A stretch of 64,000 bases of DNA, from contig CM060731.1 of the NCBI GenBank assembly GCA_030704615.1, positions 2,294,001 to 2,358,000 on the forward strand, read 5' to 3'. Shown piece by piece: positions 34,461 to 45,953 of this stretch (position 1 is its first letter; every line of letters begins with the position of its first letter). The translations under genes and the position numbers were made by a program. The stretch comes from Takakia lepidozioides. Its lineage: Eukaryota; Streptophyta; Takakiopsida; Takakiales; Takakiaceae. The notes beneath the pieces were generated by a model, which was given only the letters and a program-made list of their open reading frames with translations, did not search any database and was not told the DNA's origin.

Positions 34461-36355
34461 GGTAGCCATGCATACAGACCTCGCGCCCGAGCTACAGCAC
34501 ACCCACGCCAATTTAACGGTTGCTCGTCGTGAGGCTGTAAATGGATACAATTTGAACCTCAAGATGTGCTACTTGCACGCACATTGAGTCCCCATCCTAA
34601 ATGGGCCCAGCTGCGAGGTAGCCCAAGGTATGCCAGTTCGACAGTCAAGCAGGCAGCTGAGATCTGCGAAATCAATCAAACTTTGCTAGGATTGTCTACA
34701 ACGAGCACAAAACAAAAATTGGATTAAAGAACTTCCATTGCTCATTGCCAACTTAGGCTATGAAATCAAAAGGGCAAAAGTAGAAGCAGTGCATAGAGCA
34801 GTGAAGCAGGATCAGTCCCGAAGTGAAGTCGAGAGTCAAGAACGAGAGCGCTACTGCACCGGCGAGAGCTAAGTACTATAAAACCTCAAGCGAAATCGCA
34901 ACAGGGCAAAAATGGCAGCAGCGCAGAGAGCAGCGAGGCACGATCAGTCCCGAAGTGAAGTGGAGAGGAGAGTCAAGAACAAAAACGCTCCGACAATTGT
35001 TCCCGCCCCACTCCCGTTGGCCGGGAAATGTTTTTGTTCTTTAAATTAGTTATGGCCAATAATTTTTTGACACATCATTTTGCCAGATTATTATACCTCT
35101 TAATTTCGCCCTAATTTTGCCAATTGCATAAATCTAAAATATTGTCATTGATGTCATTCGCATGTCATGGTCATGAGACAAAAGTGGGTCGACCCTACCG
35201 TACTTGGACCCTTACGTAGGTAAGGCCCCGAGTGGAGGACGTTCCCTAACATAAAGCACTGCTGCCACGTGTAAAAGTTTTGAAGAGGAGGAACCTTACG
35301 CATACTGCGTAAGGAACCTCGCCAGCCAGCCAGGCCAGGGCCTTACGCGGAGTAAGGGACCCACAGTAATTTATTCTACATAGGGAACGCCCGAGAAATA
35401 CGAAGGGAAAAACTAGCAATGCTTTACGGTCTTAAAAATAAACAAACTAAATATACAAGAATGTGAGCGAATGGAGCAGTGGACTTATGCAAAGTGCGGA
35501 AAGGAACCTTCGACTTTGACTGCTTTATATTTTTATCCTTCAAGATCCGCAAGATCCCATCTGCTCAACTCTTCCTCACGAGAAATCAAGATAAAGGATA
35601 GTTGGCAATGAGGACTCCAGTGCCAAAGCCAACGTAAATAGCAGCTACTTCCTTTAGCAAGCTAAGATATTGCCCTTGGTTAGGGATCGGCAAATGGCAG
35701 CAATATCCTTTAAACCAACTTAGCACTATCCTTTTCTCATGGGTCCAACCTCGTCTCCAATAGACAGTCTACGGGATGAATATCCCTCATCTTCATCCAC
35801 TATCTATTACCTCACAAGCCCCATTTCCCAAAGCCTTAATCGGTTAAGGGTCGCCTGATACCTAGGTATGTACATTTGAAGAAGCAAGCCTCTTTCTATT
35901 GAAGCACAATGTTGAATGGCCATAAGGGACCTGCACTAAGTGCCCTTAACCCCTAAAGGACGAGCTATTTTTTGGCGGGCCCACTAAAAAAGGGTACATA
36001 CCCTTATGGACGAGGGTGTAACTTCTTACCCCCAATCACCCATGGGGATGAACCTTATACTTATGTGCATATCTACTAGATCCATGTCCTGTCAAAAATA
36101 TAGGCAAATTGACCGTTGCATTCGGGAGATTATAACAAACTAATATGCCCCAATTTGTAAATATATTCAAAAATTGCATGGAAAAAATTGTTTGACCACA
36201 AAATTGAAGTATGGAGTTGAATCTTTCTAGACAAAGGCCCTCCATAATCTGATTATATGGCACCTAAACTACTGCCTCCCTAAAAAATCAGACCAAAATT
36301 CCAAGAATTCAGATAGGCTGCTTTGTATGTGAAATCTTGGGGGTAAATTATCTTG
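34461..36355. other. Intergenic DNA right of the MULE; no gene
   Basis: Contains an imperfect direct duplication of about 80 bp (34768-34845 and 34903-34985, both with GATCAGTCCCGAAGTGAAGT), a perfect hairpin CCTTACGCATACTGCGTAAGG (about 35294-35314), a related CCTTACGC..GTAAGG sequence at 35341-35357, and TTAACCCCTAAAGGACGAG (35950-35968) identical to the terminal repeat of the element at 56.3-57.4 kb. The stretch 35200-35430 is a diverged relative of 45110-45400. No coding potential recognised. Confidence 0.6.
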
Positions 36356-36923
36356 TTTTTTTTTTTTTTTTTTTTTTTTTAAGAAAGGGCCTCGACCCTT
36401 AAACTTTTATATGATAATTATTTGCCTCGACCCTGAAACTTTATTATGATAATTATTTGTGGGGAAAAAAATTAAAACCCCGTTGGAACGCCATACAGGC
36501 ACACACACCGTAATCAGTGAAGGTGGAACTGCCCCCCTAAAAGGAGTGTATCAGTGTGAGAACAACTAGCATCAATCTAGATGGGTGCTAAACATCTCCA
36601 CAGTGTTTCTGTGAAATAGTGCTGGCCAGATTGGCCATTCATCCAATCCTGATAAAAACCAGTATCTCTGTGTAGGAATGCTTACGAGCATAGAAGTGTT
36701 TAGACGAGCCCTAAGGGCTAGACGCTTAGGGGGTCGGGGTGGACGATCAGGAGCTCTATGGACAACATTCAAGGATTGTAGCTGCGTTCGAAGGTAAGCA
36801 TTACTATGCGAACATTGAACTGATCAAGGTAGGCTACAACTTGGGTCTATTGGAGTTCATGAGAATGTCTAGAGAAACTTGAGTCTGGTAGCCGTCTTGA
36901 TGTGCCTCCAGTTAATATCCCTG

Positions 36924-39900
36924 TCAAACTCTGGGGATGCCCCCATGGACTGCTGTCCCGATATCCCTCCATGCGACAGGGGGGAGTGCTGACCAGTGGC
37001 ATGTAGATTGATCTCTAGTAGTGCAGAGGTGGCCACCGATTGCCCAAGTGCCCCGGAACGAGGCATGCAATCCTGCTGCATTTTGGGGGGCTCTTCGAAT
37101 ATCTGCACACAGTTTCAACCAGGCCTTTCTTGCCTCAATTTGCAAGTCCCAGAAAATTTTGGAGAGCAGCACAGACGTAGAGCATGTAGAATGTGACAAT
37201 GACCAGGCACACCGTGATTTCCAAATGTGCCACAGAGTAGATGCCCGAAGAGACTCGAAGACCGGACAGTGTATTGTTGTGCTCTTAGAGTGTGCGTCAT
37301 AGTTAAGCAGCAGGTTGATGGGTGACAGTGGTTGAGGGTCCCAATCTCTGTAAAGGTCTTTCACCAGAGTCTAGATTTTTCTGGGAGCGTGGCAGCTAGA
37401 AAGCAATGCTCGAGCGTTTCCAACAAGCTTGAGGTACAACATTTGCATAGAAGGGCTTCCTGAAATTGCAGCCATTCTCCCACCTTGAGCACCCTGTTTG
37501 CAATCTGCCAAAGGAATGCAGATAATTTTGCAGGCCTAGTTTTTCCCCAAACAGAGCCCCAGATAGCTTTCTAGTTCTCATTGTTGAAGCCGTAGGATTG
37601 CCATTTGGTGTTCCATTTATCCTGCAAGGGTTCCGGGGTTGCCATGGCTTTGTATGCCTTCCTAGTGGTGTATGCAAAGAAGGGAGTTGGGGATCCTTTA
37701 AATGACCAGCTCCATTCCTTGGGGTCGAATTGCAGATCTGCCAGAGGTCTTCCCAGAACCCAGAGGAAGGTGGAACACGCCAGCCAGGTGTGAATGGGCA
37801 TAGCCGGGTCTGGGTCCGGGTTCATATCTTTTGAGTTTGAGGACCAGCAGCAAACTCTTATTGGTGTATGAATGAACATAGGGATATGTAACGGGGTCTT
37901 GCTTTGAAGGGATAGAACCATTGTCACTGGGTTGATTGAAAATGGAAATCCAAGTAGGGCATTTTGCATTCTATCCTGAATGAAAAAGACCGAGAGTGTG
38001 TTGTTCACAATTCCCAGAGTCCATAAATTAGTGTTGGGATTTGAGCCTCCAGATTGCAAAATTGCTAGCCAGGAAGATGGTATAGAGTCTTGGACAGCCT
38101 GATAGCCCTTCGCAGCTCTTGCCATTCCAATTTTGAGAGCTATGGATGTATGGTCCTTGAATGAGTGATTGAGCCATATGTCTTTGACTTGAGTGACCCC
38201 GTCTCTGTCCCAAGAAGACCATCTTTTTGCCTGGGATCGTTGCGCTTGAGATGGCTTGTTGTTGTTTAGAAATAAATGTTGCCTCATGGTTTCGTCATAG
38301 GATAGCGGTTCAGATTTTTTGAGGAAAGGTCTCAGCCTTGCCCAGGCATGCCAGATGGTCGACCATAGAGGGGAACCAGCCGTTTTATGTTTGAAACCTT
38401 GTGTCACCCAGCGAAAGGACGGGTTCCATAAACAGTGTCTGAGAGGCGAGCAAGTTTGAATATTCCCTGCCACCAGGAATTTCCACCATCCCCCTTCTGG
38501 GCTGAAGAAGTGTGGTAACCATTTACCAAGTAAGGCCGTGATTTGTGTGTCTAGATCGATTAGGCCCAGGCCCCCTAATTTTTTGGGGAGGCATATTTGC
38601 TTCCAAGATACTTGGGGTCTTTTGCGATTTGAGTGTGAGTCTTTGGCCCCCCAGACAAAGTTCCTAAGGAGAGCTCTGATCTGTTTGGTTTGGGATGGAT
38701 TGGGCCTCCATGATGAGGAGAAAAACCATATTCCAGCCGAGTGAATCTGGTTGGCAGCCAGAACTCTGCCTGTTAGGGAGAGGTGTTTTGACCCCCAGAA
38801 GGCAAGTTTCTTCTTTAGCTTTGTCAAAGTCGGAGCAAAGCGTTGCTCATCTGTTAGATCGATACCAAATGTGTAACCTAGGTATGTTGTTGATTGACCA
38901 GGCCGCAGCCATGAAAGACCTAGATGGGCACCCCATGAAGGGATGGTGCCTATTGAGGATGATGTTGTATTCCTTGCCAGGATTGCCTATGTTTTGGTCT
39001 AGTTGACTTTGAACCCCGAAGCTTGACAAAATGATTCCAGAGTTTCTGATGTGGTATTGAGGTTTGTTGTGGTTGCATCCAGAATTAGAAGAGTGTCATC
39101 AACAAACATGGAGTCTTTGATTTGTGCAGGCTGTTGTGTATGATAGTTAGAGACCTGGAGTCCAAAGATGTCATGGTTGTTTTCTAGCAAATATCCTAGG
39201 GAATCTGCCACGAAGAGGAAAAGGAAAGGAGCAAGGGGGCAGCCTTGCCTGACCGACCTGAAAAGAGAGAATGGTTTGGATAGCTGCCCGTTGACAATGA
39301 CTGTGTTGGAGGAGTTTGCCAACAGAATGCGTACCCACTGACAGAACGAGTCTGGAAGGCCTATCATGGTAAGGGTCCCTAATAGGTATGACCATTCCAC
39401 CCTATCAAAGGCTTTCTCGAAATCTAGGAGCAACAAAGCAATGGTTTGGTTGGTTTTTTGAGCGAAGAGTGGCGCCTCTTGAACCAAGAGCAGGTTGTCC
39501 ATGATTTAGCGACCCTTAATGAACCGGTTTGGTTTGGCCTAATTAGTTTAGGCAGCAGTGGTTGTAGACGTAGCGCCAGTGCTTTGGCTATGATCTTGTA
39601 AGCCACGTTGAGAAGGGTGATGGGGCGGTAGTTAGATAAGTTGGTACGGTCCCCTTTCTTGAAGAGGAGAGTCACCATCCCCCTGGGACATGGAGGCGGG
39701 CATCAGACCTATCTCAAATATGTGATTTGCCATGGCGAGAAAGTCTTTGGCAATTTCTTTCCAAAGGCTTTTGTAGAACTCCACAGGTAGTCCGTCCAGC
39801 CCTGGCGATTTTCCATTGTGCATCTTGGAGAGGGCTATCTCTAGCTCCTTTTCTGTGAATGGTCCTTCCAGAGTAGCTGCCAGGTCTCCGGAAAGGATAG

Positions 39901-41232
39901 TGGGAGTTTTTAACAAGCAGTCTAGTTGATGATGAGATAGAGTCGTGTCTCCCCCAGAGCTGCTGTAGAAGAGGGACTGAAGGTGTCTTTCTGCCATTCT
40001 TGCAAGTTGTTTGGGATCAGAGGCTACCTCACCCGAGGTTTGGTCGATCAGTTCAGTGATGTTTTGGGATGATCTACGAAGCTTTGTTTTGTCAAAGAAG
40101 TATTTTGTCATCTTCTCACCCTTTGTAGACCAGTTGATGCCTGCTTGAAGTTTAAGTTTTTGGTCTAAAGTTGATTGCAGGTTTTCGAGGTTTTGTTTTG
40201 CTTCTAGATATGTCATGTGTGTATGCAGATCACGTCTGGGGGATTCTATTCTAGCTTGACAAGCGGAAAGGCATTTTGTCAAGGCTTTGATTTTCCGGGA
40301 GCGGGCCAGGGCCAACACTTTGCTCATAACTTGAGCAGCGTTGGACGTGGCTTTGAGCTTGGCTTTGAACTTCGAGGTTGGGTCTCTGGCAAGCATGCCT
40401 GCTTGAGACCATGCTTGTACAAGGCCTTGTTTGAAGGAGGTGAGTTTAAGCAAGGAGGAGTTCAGCTTAAAAGTGCCTCTTCCTCTAGCCTGAGTGTTAG
40501 GGATGTTGAGGTCGGAGCCTCAGGGTTTCTAGAGATCCATTGAGCTAGATTTAGAGATGTGTAGAATCTGTCTAGCCTGGCCATTTGTAAGTGATTGAGC
40601 GATCTGTTGTTTGTCCAGGTAAATGCGGGGCGGTTGGAGTTGGGGTGAGAGGAGGTGATGGCTTCCGTAAGGTTATGGTTTTGGTGAAGGGAGTTCCACG
40701 AGTCTGTCTCTGCCTGGGATGGGTTGGATGAGGAAGGTCCCCTGCGATCTTGAAGGGTTTCGACCATATTGAAATCTCCCATCAAGATCCAGCTATCTAG
40801 GTACGGCTTGTCTTTCATTTTATTGTCTATGGCCGACCAGAAATCAGTCCTATCCACAGTTGAGTTGGGGGCGTAGATGTTGACTATTCCTATGGAGCCT
40901 GCATTGTTTGGGAGGTTAATAGCACAAAATTGAGCTCTACCTGGGATCCATAATTCTTCTGAGACCATGAGAGCGTGGATGGAGGGAGAGAGGAGGATGG
41001 CAGTGCCTCCCCTAGAGCCCACCGACGTGGGTTTCCAAAGAGATAGAGTTTTGGGCCACAAGTGGTCTAAGAGTTCCAAGATTTTGAGTGTGTTTAGTTT
41101 ATGTTCTTGAATGGCTACTATGGCGTCTTGCTGCAGCATAGGGCTGAGCCAAGATCGGAGCCTGACTCTTTTAAGGGAGTTTGGCCCCTGGCCCAGACCC
41201 CGAATATTCCAAGAGTCCAGGTTAATCAACAT
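36924..41232 (-). pseudogene. LINE ORF2: APE endonuclease + reverse transcriptase
   Basis: Starts at ATG 41232, overlapping the ORF1 stop (41222-41224). The APE-type endonuclease (41232-40500) shows SWNIRGLG, QEHKLN, NIYAPNS, LMGDFNM and RLDRFY. The RT shows HNGKSPGLDGLPVEFYKSLW (about 39800), NYRPITLLNVAYKI, LLLDFEKAFDRVEW, VRQGCPLAPFLF and the catalytic MFVDDTLL (FVDD) near 39100. The thumb and C-terminal part (38827-37571) is open and ends in a zf-RVT-like region and LWHIWKSRCAWS (about 37220). Frameshifts near 40490, 39675 and 39520 and a stop near 38999 split the ORF. It would carry out target-primed reverse transcription; this copy cannot make the full protein. Confidence 0.93.
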
Positions 41233-43881
41233 GAAGAGGGACTTCTAGGGCTAGAGTATTACTCACATTTGATGGCCCAGGGTGATCAAAATAGAATTTG
41301 ACCCTTTTGTCTGTGGGGAGCAGGTTGTTTACCCATTGAAAACCAGTGGGAGGCTTGGGGGTTTGTTTTTTTATCATCACCATGACGACAGTGTGAATAA
41401 GATTCGGCGGGATTGTGGCAGTAAATTGGCCTTGGTGTGGCTGGAGAGCTGAGATAGAAATAAGACTGCCTGCTTTATGTAGGATTTCTGCGGGCGGATG
41501 TAACTGAAGTGGTGGTGTGGGACTAGAGACATGTGTATAAGGTAAAGCTAGTGTTTGAGGCAAAAAGATTGTCGGGATTTTCCTGCAAGCCTGTTTAACT
41601 CCCTTACAACAAAGCAACCAACATCTTTTGGAATTGAGTCTGTCTAGGTAGAAGATAAAACAGGGAGCGGGAGGAAGAAAAACCTGGCCCAGTGTGTTGC
41701 ATTGCTCCTCCGAAGATGGGCCAGATAGAGGTGCATGTTGTCCCTGGGTTGATCCTTCCTGTGGAGAATTGTCCGAAGAAAGCTGGGGCTGACCAGTGAG
41801 TCCTTGAATTGCATTGGCAGATAGCTCCTGGTCTTGTGCGGCCTCCTTTGGGCAGTCCGAATTTCCCGAAACACTCGATGAGGAGGATGTGGACTGCATT
41901 TGAACACCATACAGGTGGTCTCTTGTTCTCTGCAAGTCCCCTCTGTGGTTTTCTTCATCAATATCCGCTTCCATGATGGCCTCAAGGATAGAGAATGCAT
42001 TTGTGAGTGTGTCCCTGAATCTGGGTTTGAGTCTGGTGGCCCCTCTTGGCTCTGCCAGGATGCTTTTTTTGTTGCAACTGAGCCCAGGGAAGTTTTCTAG
42101 AAAGGAGTCCCAAAATACTTTTGTGGTTCCTGCTAGGTGATAGTGCGGTAGGAAAGCCAGCAAGAAGTCCTGAATTCTCTTTCTGAGCATATTTTCTGGA
42201 CATGTGCTGGGTGGACAATTGGCAATGAAGTTGTGAACGTCCTGAACAGTAATCCACAAGGAAGCAAAATCCTCCCATGACAAGAAGGGACTGTGGGGGT
42301 CCTTTCCTGAACACTAACGGGGTTATGCATGAGGCCTTGGGGATGTCATCTGTGTTGATTGCAGAGGAGCAGTTAAGAGCGAGGTGTGGGAAGGATTTGA
42401 TACCTCTGAATTTTTTTGCAATTGCGGAGTGGCTGGCAATCCCAGTGAGGATTGTGGTTTTTGGTGGAGGCACGTTGGGGAGAATACCTGTGTCCGCGAG
42501 AGGTGGAGTTGGAGAAGGCAGTGCATTCTGCATTGGGATCCATTTCCCTTTGGAGTTCCAAGAAGCCTTTTTTGGGGATGCTTCCGCTCGCATAGGATCA
42601 TCATGTTGTCTTAGCTTTTTGTTTACTCTGGGTAGGGGGCTGGTGCTTTTGGGCTGCGTTGCTTCCTCCTCGGCAAGCCCATGCATCTGCAGCAGATCAG
42701 TTGGGGAGAGGCCCTTTGGCTGTTCTCTCCTTACAAAGCTTGCAGACTGCCTTGGTGGTGTGTTTGCATCATACCTGTTGGCCGATTGGGGGGTTGTATG
42801 GTGGTTTTTGACTCCGGATCTTCTCATTTTCTGTGCTTTGCATTGTGCTTTGATGTGGCCCAGCTTCCCACAGTTGAAGCACGCTTGTGATGATGTATCC
42901 TCAATAAGCTTGATGGTGAAGTAGTTACCTTCCTCATCAATTGGTAGCCTGACATAGGGCGGAAGGACAACCTCATTGGGCATCATTAAAACAAATTTTG
43001 CGCTACCCGAGTCATTCACTCTTGAGGCAATGGTGGTGGCTCTCCAAGCCGGATCGTTCCTGATATTGTCCATACACATGAAGGGGTCGAATACTGAGAT
43101 GCAGCCCAGATAGAACCCAAAGTGGTTGGCTATATCAGGGAGGTTGGGTAGATATTGATCTGGAATGAATGGGACTGATACAATTCTTGGTCCCCACAGT
43201 TTGCATTCCGGTTGCCCATGTTGGAAGACCAAGGGAAGATATTGACGTTGAACCCATATATGTGAGGATTGAAATTGAGGGCTTGTGGTGCAGCTGCCTA
43301 GTTTTCAAATGCAATTGAGAAAAAACCCCTACCCTTGTAGTGGCAGAACTACTGCTTTAGCTCCCCTGCTCCCCCAAAGTGGCGAGTCGCCCAGTCTCGG
43401 ACATATGCTCGGCCAACTTTTCTCCCTAGAAAGTGACCATGATGCCTCTTTCTTCCAGAGATACCACTCTCTTGCGCATCTGAGGTACATTCATGGAGAT
43501 AAGATCTCATTCGCATGCCATCGCCTCCTGTTCTTCCAAATCTTCTTTCAACAGAAAGGCATGTACGTCCAGGGGGGTGTTATCCATGGTTGGAGCGATT
43601 CCCCCCTGACGAGCTTGTACGTGTTGATGTGCGAGCTGTTTCTCGCATACGGGGGTTCCCGGCCACCTGGTCTGCAGATGGTGTGACGCGAGCATGGGGG
43701 GGTCTGACCTCCTGGCCTGGAGCTGATGTGGAAGGATCGCCTGAGCCTGGTGGGCCAGGAAGAATCCTGTTCCTGAAGATGGCTGGGGTCGGGTGATCAG
43801 CGGGGTTCTGGATGGGCCTGGATGGCACCGCTTCCAGGAGTTGGAGTTGCGACGGCGCTGCGCTACATTGAGAGGACCCAT
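41222..43881 (-). pseudogene. LINE ORF1: RNA-binding protein (DUF4283-like + CCHC)
   Basis: The N-terminal frame 43881-43507 is Pro/Gln-rich. A DUF4283-like RNA-binding region is spread over frames at 43500-43100 and contains RIVSVPFIPDQYLPNLPDI. A CCHC zinc knuckle ACFNCGKLGHIKAQCKAQ follows near 42870. The long C-terminal part (42283-41222) is low-complexity, ending FYFDHPGPSNVSNTLALEVP. At least three frame changes occur (near 43500, 43240, 42290). The ORF1/ORF2 junction overlaps by 11 bp, as in some L1-type elements where ORF2 is reinitiated. Confidence 0.78.
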
Positions 43882-43900
43882 CTCATGGAGAAGAGAAACT

Positions 43901-45953
43901 TAGGAAGGAGAGTTAAGAAGAAGACACGAAAAAACAAGACTGTTTGCAGCAGTGAATAGAGTTTGGAGAGATAAGCGCTAAGACTGGATGACTTAGAGAG
44001 TGTGTGAGAAGCGATAGTGAGAGTGTGGAGGGGGTTTGGGGTAGTTGGTTTCGGCCACCGGGGGGCTCGACTAGGTGGCAGGGGCGAAGTTAAGCGTCAT
44101 GAAGATGACGGCGACTGCAGGGGCTTTGGAATCCCAATACGGATGAAATGCGCCATTTACTTGTGGGAGAGTTAAGTGAGAGATCCAGGATGAAGAGGTG
44201 ATGATGGTGGGCTTGCAAAATGGGAAACTTGAATTTCTGTGATCCGGACTGAGAAGTTATCAATAAAGTTAGTATCCAACGTAATAGAAGCTTCTGAGGT
44301 TTGGGTTATGCTATTGGTATTTCCCCCAAACGATAGGGAGGTAGCCGATGCAAGCGATGGTGAGGCCTGGGAGGGAGATGAAGAGACCGTTGGGGGCTCA
44401 CTCTCACCGCAAACCACGGAGCTCCTACATCGCGCCCTCCTTGAGTTCCCTCTCAATGATCGGCTGACTTCAACTCTCTTGTTTTGGCTTCTTTCCCAAG
44501 TACACCCATCAAGTGACATTTGTTTTCCAATTCCTCTGGTAAGTAAGTGCACAGTAACATTTCATGGTGCCTTGTCCAAATTTTTTGGCATTATGATAAA
44601 TTTTCAGCCCTAGATGTTATCTTGAAGATTGCCCATTTGGCTGCCACGTAGGCGGGTCAATGGTGCACTGGATTTCCTGAAACCTTGGCACTTTGCAAAA
44701 TTCTAGGGAGCAGAGCTTTTATGATTTTTTGGCGCTGTAAATTCCCACATGTGCTCCTCTCTGACATCTATAATTCATCTTCAAGGTTCACTTCCATCCA
44801 CTATCATCCATGGGAACTCGAGCGTGGCAAGTAATCTGACACGACCCGAATCGGGTCGCGTTATCCTTTAGGGTTCTAAAATCTCATTTCTACATGTGGG
44901 GCCACTTGGATGCTATGGTGAATGGTCATAGGCTTATGAGGCACATGGACATTTGACTAATCCAACGCAGCCTTACACATCAAACAACCACGTTAAAAAA
45001 AATAAGGTAACAATGGTTATGGATGATTGGATGCACTATGTATAGTGCAAGTCCCCCGCATACGGCGGTGTGAGGGGAGTAGTCGGAGGGCATACCCCGA
45101 GGCAGTACGACCCGAACACTAAGGTGGGCTCGAAGTGGGGGACTTCCCCTGCGTAAAGACAGAGGGTTCTTTCCCGCGTGGATGGCTGAGATCTCCTGAA
45201 GATCTGCATGGATGGCTCAGATCCCTAGAACTAAAATAACAGAAATGAATTTAGAAAAGAAAAGATGACAAGGCGTAAGATCCCTGCCCTAGGGATCTTA
45301 GGCCGCAAGGTTGTTGACATGATATTCAGTCAGATAACGTCCTGCAAATACAAAGGGAAAAAACCCGTAGGTTTTTACGGACCTCGTTTTGGACCCCCCT
45401 CTCTTTCAGCTAGACGGAAAATTCACTCATCTTGTCCGTATATAATGTTTTTATCCATTGATTTTAAAGCCTATTTCGCCAGCTTTGTAATGGACTTTGA
45501 ACAGATGAAATTCGTTTAGAACTTCATCCTATATGGATGAAAACGTCCTTAAGGGTATAGTCGTAGGCCAACATAGCCTACATTATAAACTTACGCAGAT
45601 GATAACCTAGGTTCGGATCGTTGGTAAGGCTTAGCATAATCTGGATGATGTGTTGGCCTGTGGAGAGGTGACACGCAGACATGACAAGGTGTGTCCGGTC
45701 GCCACGATACCCTACCAGGGGTGGCTGGAGCATCGGTGATGCTCCTTGCAAGCCAATCACCCACAGCACAGCGAGAGTAGATAAGAGGGGGGCAAGGGCA
45801 AACCACCGTAAGTGCTTATGTGTACATCTGGGTTTGTACATATTTAGGCGTGTGATGCCATGAAGTTTTGGTTCGGGGTTTTCGTCATCTTTGGCTCCCT
45901 TAAGTTTGTGAAAACCTTGTTTGCATGAGGAGGGAGGTCTGCATGTGATTGAC
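43901..45953. other. Intergenic region upstream of starch synthase; no firm gene
   Basis: Contains a frame of 126 residues (44552-44172, minus) and one of 125 (45955-45578, minus) without recognisable domains; I do not call them. The stretch 45050-45400 resembles 35160-35440 (shared taagg...gtgg.ggac..ccc..gtaaag and aatacaaagggaaaaa blocks). GGATGAAA-type stems occur at 45490-45545. The last few hundred bases should hold the starch synthase promoter and 5' UTR. A TATATAA-like box at 45439-45445 is visible but not convincingly placed. Confidence 0.5.

Larger units (their letters stand above)
36356..43900 (-). mobile_element. L1-type LINE, nearly full length
   Basis: On the minus strand: ORF1, ORF2 (endonuclease, RT, C-terminal Zn-binding), a 3' untranslated part (about 36920 to 36381) and a terminal A25 tail, seen as T25 at 36356-36380 on the plus strand. 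The 5' limit is approximate (about 43.9 kb). I could not see a convincing target-site duplication. The copy is inactive because ORF2 has several frameshifts. Confidence 0.88.
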
